DNA of 64,000 nt. Source: Sphingobacteriia bacterium. GTDB taxonomy: Bacteria > Bacteroidota > Bacteroidia > Chitinophagales > Chitinophagaceae. Below the pieces are notes generated by a model, which saw nothing but the letters and a program-made list of their open reading frames with translations, was not told the DNA's origin and ran no database searches. Location of the stretch: contig JAFKLS010000018.1 of assembly GCA_017304675.1 (NCBI GenBank), positions 646,307-710,306 of the forward strand, read 5' to 3'. A program made the translations under genes and the position numbers. Below are positions 44,126 to 53,046 of this stretch, piece after piece (within the stretch, counting starts at the first letter, position 1; the number at the start of each line of letters is the position of its first letter).

Positions 44126-44445
44126 GTAAAGAATACCAAATCCCAGCCGAGGATAATCAGGTTGTATTTTACCTTGCCCCCGAAATTGGGAAAAAGCAAG
44201 ACCATTTAAATCTAAAGTCAATCCTATTTGCGAGAAGAGTATTGGAGAAAATTATCAATGAATACAATATTCAACCAAATCAATCAATCGGATTCTGTAC
44301 TGATATAAAAACAGCAGAAACAATTATGGCAGATTTAATTGAAGAGTATTTAAAATATTGGGGTGATAACATTCCATCATTTGAAGATGATATAGATTTT
44401 GATAACCCCTGCCAACCAATTTTAGATTTTCCCGGGGCTCTGTAG
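44122..44445 (+). CDS. Small acidic protein, unknown function
   Basis: A 107-residue protein starting MSKEYQIPAEDNQVVFYLAP. The longer open frame that begins at 43921 crosses the small coupled gene in another phase and is rejected. The C-terminus is acidic (FEDDIDFDNPCQPIL). No family is recognised; it forms a two-gene unit with the 31-residue gene. Its last codons run into a GC-rich CCCGGGGCTCTGTAG. Confidence 0.6.
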   Translation: MSKEYQIPAEDNQVVFYLAPEIGKKQDHLNLKSILFARRVLEKIINEYNIQPNQSIGFCTDIKTAETIMADLIEEYLKYWGDNIPSFEDDIDFDNPCQPILDFPGAL

Positions 44446-44483
44446 TCCGGTGATCTCCATCTATTTTGTCTGCCAAACAATAA

Positions 44484-44598
44484 TTAGCTCTGAAGCTGCT
44501 GGCCCTGAAGGTTGGTTATCAGGGTTTCATGGATTTGCATCGTGTTGCCAAACAATTTTGCGATCAGCACCGGTAAAAAAGTAGCCTGTAGACCACAT
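44484..44598 (-). pseudogene. Possible 3' remnant of a lost gene
   Basis: On the minus strand, with no start, a frame reads LQATFLPVLIAKLFGNTMQI, then HETLITNLQGQQLQS and a stop. Codons are GC-richer than those of the neighbours. It fits the C-terminal end of a gene cut off where the next gene now ends. Weak evidence. Confidence 0.25.
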
Positions 44599-44599
44599 C

Positions 44600-45208
44600 T
44601 TATTTATTCTTCTTTTTTTCGAAAAATTCTTTCTTCGCAGTATTAACCATTAATTTCAAGTACCCATCGCAAATAGGAAGTTTGCTTTCATCAATAGATT
44701 GATGTGAATATTTTTTTAATTCATTTACTAACCATTGTCTTTCATTATTATCAACATAAGTTCTGAATTGGTAGTTAGTAATTTTATCGAAAGCAGAAAG
44801 AGTAATGGTTGTATTTTCTTTTATATTTTTTGCAGAAGGTACAATTTGGTCTTTAAAATTTCTTTTTTGATAATCATCTTTTACAGAAATAATTAATGAA
44901 TCAAAATATTGAATTGATAAAGAATCTGGTAGATTTAACGTGTATCGGATAAAAATAATGTCGTTATACATTTTAAGATAGTCCGTATGTTTTTGCATTA
45001 TAACGGATTCATATTCATTTATCCAAAATGACTGGTCTTGGTCAAATTCTTTAATAAAATTTTTAAACTTATCCATATTATTTTTTTGCTGATGATAGAA
45101 GATTGACATTGCAGCTGATAGACTATCCTTATTAACATGATTAATTTGACCATAATTATTTGTGATAGCCAAACCAAAAAGTATTAGGGGGATGAATAAT
45201 TTTTTCAT
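44600..45208 (-). CDS. Secreted protein, unknown function
   Basis: A 202-residue protein with a Sec signal peptide (KLFIPLILFGLAITNNYG). The mature part is helical and charged (FKNFIKEFDQDQSFWINEYE; SLSIQYFDSLIISVKDDYQK) without motifs I can assign. Third gene of a minus-strand unit after the MORN and TM-protein genes, 30 bp after the latter. Confidence 0.65.
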   Translation of the reverse strand: MKKLFIPLILFGLAITNNYGQINHVNKDSLSAAMSIFYHQQKNNMDKFKNFIKEFDQDQSFWINEYESVIMQKHTDYLKMYNDIIFIRYTLNLPDSLSIQYFDSLIISVKDDYQKRNFKDQIVPSAKNIKENTTITLSAFDKITNYQFRTYVDNNERQWLVNELKKYSHQSIDESKLPICDGYLKLMVNTAKKEFFEKKKNK

Positions 45209-45238
45209 AAAATCTTAAAGTTATGTCTCCAATATAAA

Positions 45239-45772
45239 TTAGGGTTTGTCTATTGAATAACTTATAGGAATGATGAATCCGAAAATTCCAAATGCTTCTC
45301 CCGTAGCACGCACATCCCACAGAATTGATTTTTCTATTTTAAGATTATAAAAACTGCAAACATAAAAATCAGTTCTTTTAACTGATTCTGCAATTACTGA
45401 CCTTGCTATTCCTTCAGAAAGAGCCTTAGAGAATGCATCACTATCTTTTTGATTATTATTTTTAGACTGATTTTGATATATCTCAATGGCTTTATCTGTA
45501 AAATCTTTTGAATCTGGGTTTGTCTTAAATGCAATAAAAAGAATTATAACAATTATTATATACTTAATATATTTTGAAGAGTTGTTGTTATTATTTTCTT
45601 TTTTTTCAGGAATGGCTGAAGCAACGGAATTTAATGCAACTTTATTTTTATCATTCGGATACTTCTTTAGCCATAGTTCTACAAGTTTAGCATCTGTTAA
45701 ATCATCATAATCTCCCGGATATTGTTTCCTTATTTCCTGAGCGAACTCAGATATAGAATATTGTGTTTGCAT
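45239..45772 (-). CDS. Single-pass membrane protein with DUF4359-like C-domain
   Basis: A 177-residue protein. Residues 1-40 are a small helical domain (SISEFAQEIRKQYPGDYDDL), then an Asn-rich linker, one membrane helix (YIKYIIIVIILFIAFK) and a C-terminal domain. The latter holds RTDFYVCSFYNLKI and GEAFGIFGFIIPI, which resembles DUF4359. It starts four bases after the MORN-repeat gene. Confidence 0.6.
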   Translation of the reverse strand: MQTQYSISEFAQEIRKQYPGDYDDLTDAKLVELWLKKYPNDKNKVALNSVASAIPEKKENNNNNSSKYIKYIIIVIILFIAFKTNPDSKDFTDKAIEIYQNQSKNNNQKDSDAFSKALSEGIARSVIAESVKRTDFYVCSFYNLKIEKSILWDVRATGEAFGIFGFIIPISYSIDKP

Positions 45773-45776
45773 AGTA

Positions 45777-47207
45777 TTATCTTATCCCAGCTCCGTCTTT
45801 GGGTTTTTTGGAAGTATCGTTTGTATTGGTGGGTATTGGTGCGTTAGTTTTGGGAATAAAATCCCATTGGTTTTCGTTGTTATCTCGAATTGTAACTTTG
45901 AATTCACCTATTGTCACAACTCCATTATTATCTGTAAATTCTACATCACCAATTGGAAGCCCATGATTGTATTTACTTTTAAGTTTTCCATCTTTAGTTG
46001 TTACTATGGCATTACCGTCTTCAAAACCGTCAACAAAATCTCCTTCATAAATTGAACCATCTTTATATATCTTCTTACCTTTCCCATTAAGTTTATCATC
46101 TAGCCAATCCCCTTCGTAACAAATTTTTCCATCATCATAAAGTAAAATTCCTTTCCCATTTCTCTTATCATCTTTCCAATCTCCTTCGTAATAAACACCA
46201 TCTGCATATTGGTTTTTTCCTTTTCCATGCCTTTTATTATCTACCCAGTCGCCTTCGTAAAAACCACCACCATTGAAGTTTAGCTTACCCTTACCTTGCT
46301 GCTTATCCCAGTACCAATAACCCTCATAAATATCCCCATTTTCATATCTCATTTTTCCTTTTCCATGTATGCTTCCCTGAAACCAATGGCCCTCATAATT
46401 ACGACCATCATAAAATTTCATTTTACCATATCCATGCAACGTTTGTGAAACCCAGTATCCTTCATAGACCGACCCATCAGCATCTTTCATTTTACCATAA
46501 CCTTGTATAAAGCCATCCACAAAATCTCCTTCATATTCTTCAATTATGGTGCCTCCGGAATCTCCATTATAAAACACTTCTCTAAAATCTATATCTTCTC
46601 TCCCAAAATATTTTACTTTTCCTTTTCCTTGTCTTTTATCATCCACCCAATCTCCTTCATAAAAACCTCCTGAAATCCATTTTAAAATTCCTTTTCCATG
46701 TCTTTTGCCATCCACCCAATCTCCCTCATAAATGCGACCATCTTCATCTTTATCATCATCAGTATATTTCATTTTACCTTTCCCATGTCTGTTACCGTTA
46801 ACCCAATTCCCTTCATAAGTAATTTCACCTTCGGTATTATAAGTTTTTCCAAATCCGCTATAAAGAATGAGCTCTTCAGAACAAAAGAACTTATTTAATA
46901 TCTCGCCATTTTGATTTTGTACTTGAAATTTGAAAGTGTCTTCTTCAATTACATTAATAATCTGGAATGGTATATTTTCTGATTTTGTTTCACTTATAAT
47001 CGTTACTAATTGATCTATTTTATATTCACACTGTTGTGCATTTTCTTCATTAATATTTGATTGTTCGATCTCGGCATCTGTATCTTTTTCAATCGTAATG
47101 TTATTGCGAGAAACATCTGTATCTGAATTAATTTTATGCCCACAATTAGAACAAAAGTTTGCATCTTCTTCAATTTGATTTCCGCAGTTAGAACAAAAGT
47201 GGCTCAT
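45777..47207 (-). CDS. Zinc-ribbon protein with about eleven MORN repeats
   Basis: A 476-residue protein. Residues 5-24 are a double-CxxC zinc ribbon (CSNCGNQIEEDANFCSNCGH). From about 125 to 405 come roughly eleven 23-residue MORN repeats of the form GxxYEGDWxDxKRHGKGxxxY. The tail is Pro/Asn/Thr-rich. MORN repeats bind lipids or proteins at membranes; in bacteria they also occur in toxin-antidote contexts. It is the first gene of a three-gene unit and is divergent to an XRE gene. Confidence 0.88.
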   Translation of the reverse strand: MSHFCSNCGNQIEEDANFCSNCGHKINSDTDVSRNNITIEKDTDAEIEQSNINEENAQQCEYKIDQLVTIISETKSENIPFQIINVIEEDTFKFQVQNQNGEILNKFFCSEELILYSGFGKTYNTEGEITYEGNWVNGNRHGKGKMKYTDDDKDEDGRIYEGDWVDGKRHGKGILKWISGGFYEGDWVDDKRQGKGKVKYFGREDIDFREVFYNGDSGGTIIEEYEGDFVDGFIQGYGKMKDADGSVYEGYWVSQTLHGYGKMKFYDGRNYEGHWFQGSIHGKGKMRYENGDIYEGYWYWDKQQGKGKLNFNGGGFYEGDWVDNKRHGKGKNQYADGVYYEGDWKDDKRNGKGILLYDDGKICYEGDWLDDKLNGKGKKIYKDGSIYEGDFVDGFEDGNAIVTTKDGKLKSKYNHGLPIGDVEFTDNNGVVTIGEFKVTIRDNNENQWDFIPKTNAPIPTNTNDTSKKPKDGAGIR

Positions 47208-47418
47208 TATAATAAATTTAATTTGGGTTAGTAGTGATAATAAATCTGTTTGCAGCTTATTGTTTATTCTGAAATAATTCCAATCAAATTCTCCAGTTAC
47301 TACTTATTTATATAAGATGTAAAAAGTCTGTTATCAATGCCAAACAAGTTATACCTATTTTCTCAAATATCAACGTATCCGTTGATAGAAAATTTAATAG
47401 TTATGGCTACTGTTGTAT

Positions 47419-47643
47419 ATGGCCATCACCAAAAAAGATAAGGGTGAATTAAAGAATTTAGGTAGCAAGCTGAAATCTATAAGACTTGCTAAAGGCCTGA
47501 CATTAAAGGAACTTGGCTATCTTATAGATAAAGACCCTCAATCAATCAGTAGGGTTGAAGTAGGTGACATTAACCCCACATATTTATACTTGTTAAAGTT
47601 GTGCGAAGGTTTGGAAGTTAAAATAAGAGACTTATTTGATTAG
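47419..47643 (+). CDS. XRE-family transcriptional regulator
   Basis: A 74-residue one-domain helix-turn-helix protein: LGSKLKSIRLAKGLTLKELG, then DPQSISRVEVGDINPTYLYL. I use the ATG at 47419 rather than the TTG two codons earlier. It probably represses itself and the divergent MORN operon or the recombinase gene downstream. Confidence 0.85.
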   Translation: MAITKKDKGELKNLGSKLKSIRLAKGLTLKELGYLIDKDPQSISRVEVGDINPTYLYLLKLCEGLEVKIRDLFD

Positions 47644-47867
47644 TATTGCATGTTGAATTTTTAGCAAACTTTATAATCATTACTGTGCTATTGAAATGCT
47701 AAAATTGGTTGATTAAGCAAATCTTAAACGGCGTTTAAAAAATGTAAAATCCAAAAAATTAACGCCCAGAAACACTTGTTTTTGTGCTAAAAATGCGCTA
47801 AAACCCTTATCAGTACTGTCTTATAAGCACTATTTCATATGCTTCAGGCGTAGTTTTAGGCTCTAAA

Positions 47868-48581
47868 ATGAAAAAAATGGGTAAAATCGTCTCATACCTC
47901 CGGTGCAGTACCTCATACCAATTAGAAGGTCATTCTATCGATAACCAAAGATTGAAGATTAGGCAATATTGTGACCTGCATAATTTAGACCTCATTGAAG
48001 AAATCGTAGATGAAGGTGTTAGTGGTAAAACATCAAAGAGAGATGGTTATATAAAATTGATGAATATTGTTGAAAACAAAGGTTGCGATGGCGTGGTCGT
48101 TTATTCTCTATCGCGTTTTAGCCGCAATACTATGGACACTCTTTCATCGATTGAGTGCATGAATAAGAAAGGAATAACATTTCATAGTTTATCTGAAAGT
48201 ATTGATACTTCCTCACCCAATGGCAGGTTCTTTTTAACTATTCTCAGTTCCCTTAGTCAGTTAGAGCGTGAGATAACGAGCCAGCGTGTTACCGATGTGT
48301 TGAAAGGTCTTAAAACAACCAATAAGCCCTATTCAAATGATTTGTATGGTTATGATAAGGTAGATGGAAGTTTGGTGAAGAATGAAGCCGAACAAAAGAT
48401 GATTAGGAAGATTTTGAAAATGAACAAGCTTGGTTTTAGCCATACTGAAATTGCAAAATTGTTAAATGCAAAAGGATACAGAACAAAACGTGGTGGCAAG
48501 AAGTTCTATTACAGCACGGTTGAATATATTATAAAGTCAAAGAATACCATCAATTTATTTCAGTCACACAAAAAGGAATAG
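47868..48581 (+). CDS. Serine recombinase, resolvase/invertase family
   Basis: A 237-residue protein. The catalytic domain begins IVSYLRCSTSYQLEGHSIDN, with the nucleophilic serine in RCSTS, and contains VVYSLSRFSRNTMDTLSSIE and SLSQLEREITSQRV. The C-terminal part is a helix-turn-helix (KMNKLGFSHTEIAKLLNAKG). Its size fits a resolvase or invertase rather than a large serine integrase. The 224 bp upstream hold TGCTAAAA/GCGCTAAAA repeats that could be its site. It stands at the edge of a rearranged, pseudogene-rich zone. Confidence 0.9.
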   Translation: MKKMGKIVSYLRCSTSYQLEGHSIDNQRLKIRQYCDLHNLDLIEEIVDEGVSGKTSKRDGYIKLMNIVENKGCDGVVVYSLSRFSRNTMDTLSSIECMNKKGITFHSLSESIDTSSPNGRFFLTILSSLSQLEREITSQRVTDVLKGLKTTNKPYSNDLYGYDKVDGSLVKNEAEQKMIRKILKMNKLGFSHTEIAKLLNAKGYRTKRGGKKFYYSTVEYIIKSKNTINLFQSHKKE

Positions 48582-48599
48582 TCTATTAACAGGATTAGT

Positions 48600-49360
48600 T
48601 CATAAGGTTGGAATTTCGACATTAATTTTTAATAAAAAAATTACCGGAATTTCATAAATATTTAAAGACGATGTATTTACATTGGTTTCAATACCAATAA
48701 ATTTGAATTGATTATTTATTAATACTCCTTTTAAATAGGCTGGCTTTATATTAGGAACTGTTATCGTCTTTGATAGAAAACTAAAAAATCCTTTATTATT
48801 TTTCCAAATTAAATTGTTCAAATAAACTCCACCAGTGCCATTATCATATCCACTTCGCCTACTATAAATTGTTTTCCATACTAAAAAGGGTCTAAAACAA
48901 TATCTGGCCATCCATCATTATCAACATCAACAACGCTAAACTCCCGAAACTGCATATCAGTAAAAGCAAACTCTATTTTATTATTACTTGGGGGTAAAAT
49001 TTCCTTGTCCATCGTTGATCCAAATTTCAATTCCATTAAAATTCGTACCCTCAGCTGCAATAGCTAAATCTAAATACCCTTTATTATTAAAGTCAGCAAC
49101 TTTAATTGAAGTTGTACCTCTATCATTATTACTAAAAACTCCTATTGGGCGGGGATTCTTTACAATTTCATATTTTCCAGTAGTATTATCATAACTGTAA
49201 ATTAAAATACTATACCTGTCCGATTGTTGTTGATAAAATGAATTAAATCCATAATCCGCTTTGATTATTTCGGGTCTTTTGTCGCCTAAAATATCAACTA
49301 CTAAAACAGCACCAGCACCTTTATTTGAAGACCAATTTCCTTCATCAATTAGATTTCCTG
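48600..49360 (-). pseudogene. FG-GAP/VCBS repeat protein, frameshifted fragment
   Basis: On the minus strand three frames join into one FG-GAP repeat protein. The blades GAVLVVDILGDKRPEIIKAD, IKVADFNNKGYLDLAIAAEG and FSVVDVDNDGWPDIVL follow each other, with single-base shifts near 48,998 and 48,905, then a C-terminal stretch ending at 48600. The 5' end is cut at about 49360, where unrelated sequence begins. The intact ancestor was probably a secreted or surface beta-propeller protein. Confidence 0.75.
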
Positions 49361-49362
49361 CT

Positions 49363-49641
49363 TACATACATAACGATAACTTATTTGAAGAGCTATGTGA
49401 TAGCATATCATTTAATAAGCTTTTTACAAGTAATGATCGGATTATGTATGTTGCTATTCCTGAGGAAGATAATTATATTGGAATTGCAGGCTTAAGACAA
49501 ATAATTGGAGAAACAAGATTCAGACGAAATTTTCAATCAGATGAACCATACTGCTGCTCTGTATATTTTAGTAATCGGCAGATAGTAAAAGTAACTTTTT
49601 CATTTAGTAATTCAGGTAAGCTTATCGAATTTTACAGATAG
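49363..49641 (+). pseudogene. 3' fragment of an unknown gene at a rearrangement junction
   Basis: The frame is open from inside the antisense of the FG-GAP fragment, but protein-like sequence begins only near 49363 (IHNDNLFEELCDSISFNKLF ... CSVYFSNRQIVKVTFSFSNS). It ends normally at 49641. The gene's true start seems to have been lost in the rearrangement. Family not recognised. Confidence 0.45.
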
Positions 49642-49665
49642 AATTACGAGAACAAAAATGGCGTT

Positions 49666-50052
49666 ATGGAAAATACGATTACTATTTATTACACAATAAC
49701 TGATGTTGAAGAATATCTCGACGAAATGAAGTCTGTTAAAGATTTCAACGATACTATTCTTGAACCTAATCCTGAACGAAGCAAACTATATCAACTACAA
49801 AAGTTGTATCGGTTTTATACGTTTGTTATACCATGTAGAAAAGCCATAGAAGAGTTTAATTGCATTCTAAAAAGAGTAAACGATTTAAATCATGAAGACA
49901 TAAGATGTTGGGTAAGCGAATACGTAATGTTTTTCAGACATAATATATTTGCTTTAGGTATAAGTTTCACTGATATTAATGGAGAATATAAAGAAAACTT
50001 TTTCCTGCCCCAACAGAATCTTTATATTGATCGACACTATTCATTCCGGTAA
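49666..50052 (+). CDS. Unknown 128-residue protein
   Basis: A small soluble protein (TITIYYTITDVEEYLDEMKS; CRKAIEEFNCILKRVNDLNH). No family recognised. It lies 24 bp after the fragment above and may be its partner, as in the immunity-effector tails of polymorphic toxin loci; that is speculation. Confidence 0.5.
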   Translation: MENTITIYYTITDVEEYLDEMKSVKDFNDTILEPNPERSKLYQLQKLYRFYTFVIPCRKAIEEFNCILKRVNDLNHEDIRCWVSEYVMFFRHNIFALGISFTDINGEYKENFFLPQQNLYIDRHYSFR

Positions 50053-50105
50053 TACAGTTTTGGCATTTGATGTATCCTCTTTATTTTGGCCAATATTATT
50101 TATAA

Positions 50106-50216
50106 GAGCATAAGCGGAAGATTGAGCCACCTAATCCAAAGGATTATTGTTACCATGAAGCTGACCCGAATGCACCATCGGATTTAGAAGTGGTAAAGAA
50201 TATATTTAAGATGTAA
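50106..50216 (+). pseudogene. C-terminal coding fragment
   Basis: An in-frame stop precedes 35 sense codons reading HKRKIEPPNPKDYCYHEADP and NAPSDLEVVKNIFKM to a TAA. There is no start codon in a suitable place. It is probably the severed end of a larger gene. Family not assigned. Confidence 0.45.
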
Positions 50217-50689
50217 AATAAATAAAAATTCATTTATATAATAATGTTTATTTCTCTTAAAACGCTCCTTCCCTTTTTACCCTTAATTGCTTAGGCTCAG
50301 TTATTTATATTGATTACCAGAAAAGTAATTAATATTTGAAAAGGCTACACATAAATCTAAGGTTATTATTTATTATTTATTTTATTGATAATTTTTTTTG
50401 TTATGTCATAAAAACATATTAGTTTTAATTCTATTCGGAGTTGAAAAATCCCCTATAATTATTGTTCAGTTTGAAATGATTCATATTAAATCATACTAGG
50501 TTACGTGTGCTTATGTGATTGAAATCGACTTGGTATAAAATATACTAAGTATCAAGTTGTACTTGCGTAACCTTAAAATATTATTACAGGTATGATAATA
50601 ATGATAATAAAATAGTGATAATACTAATATGATAAATTAATTATATACATTTAATTATTGTAGGTAATTCTTTTTCTTCAATGAAAAAG
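50217..50689. other. AT-rich intergenic stretch, no gene seen
   Basis: About 470 bp of very AT-rich DNA in a pseudogene zone. It holds runs such as TTATTTATTATTTATTT and TAATAATGATAATAAAATAG. I see no convincing gene, RNA or repeat array in it. Confidence 0.5.
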
Positions 50690-51261
50690 TGATTTAGTAT
50701 TTGGCTTTGGAGTGTTAATTATGCTTGGTATTATTGGGGTAATATTTAGCTATAGAAACAAAAAAGCAGTATAAATAAAATAAAACAGAGCAGATTGTAG
50801 TTCCAGATTCGGCGGCAACAAATAAAGTAGAAGATCAGACTAGTTGGACTTATTCTGAAAGTGTTGCAAAATGATTTCAGAGAAAAGGTATTATGCAATC
50901 TGTGCTTCAACAAATGAGGTGGAGTTTAATTTCCCATATCAAAGTGTTTCTACATTGATACTGACTCTTAGAAATCAAAATAAAAAAAATGAGTTAATGA
51001 TTACTATCTCGAAAGGTCAAATAATGACAAGTGTGTTCGATGACAAATCTTGTCGCGTAAAATTCGATGATAATAAACCTATGAATTTTACTTATAGTTC
51101 GATAAGTGGCGGTAGTTAAAATATTGTGCTCATAGAAAATGCTTCAAAGTTTATAAATCTTTAGAAAAGTCTAAAAAGTAATTTTCAAAATAAAAATTTT
51201 TCAAGCAGGTAATAAACAATTTGCTTTTAATGTAGATAGGCAGAATTTGAGCAAAACATGA
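50690..51261 (+). pseudogene. Frameshifted membrane-protein gene
   Basis: Pieces in different frames form one protein: a membrane helix (GVLIMLGIIGVIFSYRNKKA), a linker (IVVPDSAATNKVEDQTSWTY), then MISEKRYYAICASTNEVEFN through KGQIMTSVFDDKSCRVKFDD, and finally VIFKIKIFQAGNKQFAFNVD near the end. At least three single-base shifts separate them. The open 82-codon stretch at 50871-51119 is one of these pieces, not a gene of its own. Confidence 0.6.
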
Positions 51262-51500
51262 ATAACAGAATCTTTTTAAACATATTCAGTAGCTACGAAT
51301 TGCGGGGCATTACTCCTTAATTGACCCAAAGAAAAAGTAAAAAAGGACGTTGGTTGAAACGGTACAACCCGGAGCTTAGTTATTGACAGTCCGGCCAAAA
51401 GCGAAACTGAAAAACCTATTCACAGTAATGGGAACGTTATATTATGCGTTGATATAACTGTGTTGAATGCAACTATTTTAAACAATTTAAAAACAGTAAA

Positions 51501-51713
51501 ATGGAAAATTTTTCAATCAAGACTCTTTCTGTTGATGAAATGGAAAAAGTTGAAGGTGGCATGTCTTGCTGGTTGGCAACTGTTCTTGCTATTGGAACCG
51601 CTGCAGTTGGTGGTGCTTCATGTACAACAGGAGTTGGTTGTGTTGGAGGTGTTATTGCTACTGCTTATGCTTATGACACATGGCTTACCGCTTGTGGATA
51701 TCAGCAGAGTTAG
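51501..51713 (+). CDS. Double-glycine bacteriocin-like precursor peptide
   Basis: A 70-residue precursor. The leader MENFSIKTLSVDEMEKVEGG has the conserved hydrophobic/Glu pattern and ends in Gly19-Gly20. The 50-residue core is small-residue-rich and hydrophobic (LAIGTAAVGGASCTTGVG), with four cysteines at core positions 3, 21, 27 and 45, enough for two disulfides. It should be cut and exported by the C39-ABC transporter encoded 1.3 kb downstream. Target and activity are unknown. An overlapping frame in the other phase is rejected. Confidence 0.82.
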   Translation: MENFSIKTLSVDEMEKVEGGMSCWLATVLAIGTAAVGGASCTTGVGCVGGVIATAYAYDTWLTACGYQQS

Positions 51714-51817
51714 ATTAACGGTGGGGGATGTAGAAATACATACCCCACCTATTTTTAGGAAAAAGACCTGAAATCCTTGTGTTTCAAGTTTCTTTAGGTG
51801 TAAAATTTTAAATAAAA

Positions 51818-52483
51818 ATGTATTTACAAATGATTCTAAAACATAGTAGAATTTTTAAACCCAGTTGGTTAAAAGTAAGTTTAATCCTGATTATTACTTA
51901 CTTCTTTATTTATTATTTATACTATTCGAAGGTTTTAGACTACACTTTTATTGAAAAACTATTCTATTTTGCCCCAAAGAAACACATCATAAAAATTACT
52001 CATGATGCCCAAAAATATATTTGGGCGTTTCCAACAATAGTAGTCGTTTTCGTAGTGTTAAAGGTTGCTTTTCTTGCATTTATTTTATTAATGGGTAGCT
52101 TTATCAGTGAAAAAAAAGGAATTTCTTTCAAACTGATAATTTCAATTCTTTTTTTGTCGGAGTTTGTCTTTCTACTTAGAGATTTTTTGATAATTGGCAC
52201 ATCGCTATTAAGCCAAGATACGCATAAGCCCTTTATAGACATGTCACTCTCAATGGACAAACTGTTCAATTCTACCATTCTTTCATATCCAGGTGTCAAT
52301 ATTATATTGAAGTCTTTAAGTGTGTACCTGGTCGCTTATTTTTTTGTTATATCTTATATACTTTCGAAAGCTATTGGAAGTAAATTAAAAGATGCCCTAC
52401 GTTTTACTTTAATTTATATGGGAACGGGGTATGTGATATGGATTATGCTCAATGCAGGAATTAACTTATACGTTTCCTACTAA
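51818..52483 (+). CDS. Multi-pass membrane protein of the peptide cluster
   Basis: A 221-residue protein with about five membrane helices (VSLILIITYFFIYYLYYSKV; TIVVVFVVLKVAFLAFILLM). The layout resembles YIP1-like small membrane proteins. Lying between precursor and exporter, it may give immunity to the producer or aid export. Both are inferences. Confidence 0.65.
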   Translation: MYLQMILKHSRIFKPSWLKVSLILIITYFFIYYLYYSKVLDYTFIEKLFYFAPKKHIIKITHDAQKYIWAFPTIVVVFVVLKVAFLAFILLMGSFISEKKGISFKLIISILFLSEFVFLLRDFLIIGTSLLSQDTHKPFIDMSLSMDKLFNSTILSYPGVNIILKSLSVYLVAYFFVISYILSKAIGSKLKDALRFTLIYMGTGYVIWIMLNAGINLYVSY

Positions 52484-52524
52484 TTAATTATTAATATCTA
52501 ACTGACCAACTAATAATTTGAAAC

Positions 52525-53046
52525 ATGAAGAAAAAGATTGGATTTACAGTTTTAATAACTCTTATTGTACTTTCCTTTTTTTTTGTTGCACGACTACAAT
52601 ACAGAATTTTTACTGTATCAACGAATCAAAAAGATAATACCAACAAATTTCCTGAATTGAATTACACTTCTATCGATGGGAAAAAAATAGACATATCTTT
52701 TTTTAAAAAATTACCAAAATTCAAACTGATTGTCATATTTAATTCTGATTGTGACCATTGTAAGTATCAAATAACCGAGTTGCTTAAAAATTCGGAGAAG
52801 CTTAATCGGTTGTTTATTTTTTTTATTTCTGCTGAACCAGTATCAACGTTAAAACAATTTGGAGAAAAAATAAATATCTCTTACTTCAAAAATATACTGA
52901 TGCTGAATCTTGATTTTATTTCATTAACTAAGACATTTGACTGCTCGATAACGCCCATGCTCTATTTGTATAATGTTGACAACATTCTTGTCAGACAATA
53001 TAAAGGAGAAACTCCATTGGACGTAATATTAAAAGATATCAACTAA
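52525..53046 (+). CDS. Membrane-anchored thioredoxin-like protein
   Basis: A 173-residue protein with an N-terminal anchor (FTVLITLIVLSFFFVARL) and a TlpA/AhpC-like fold. The redox motif is CDHC in VIFNSDCDHCKYQ, with a later cis-Pro region (TPMLYLYN). It would act in the periplasm, probably forming or proof-reading the disulfides of the four-Cys peptide. Its stop overlaps the exporter start by one base. Confidence 0.82.
   Translation: MKKKIGFTVLITLIVLSFFFVARLQYRIFTVSTNQKDNTNKFPELNYTSIDGKKIDISFFKKLPKFKLIVIFNSDCDHCKYQITELLKNSEKLNRLFIFFISAEPVSTLKQFGEKINISYFKNILMLNLDFISLTKTFDCSITPMLYLYNVDNILVRQYKGETPLDVILKDIN

Noticed and set aside
50871..51119. Stand-alone 82-codon gene
   Set aside because: Protein-like sequence continues on both sides in other frames, so it is one piece of a frameshifted gene.
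51460..51771. 103-codon frame rich in Leu and Val across the bacteriocin precursor
   Set aside because: It is the shifted frame of the precursor gene; the 70-codon frame has the leader, Gly-Gly site and cysteines.
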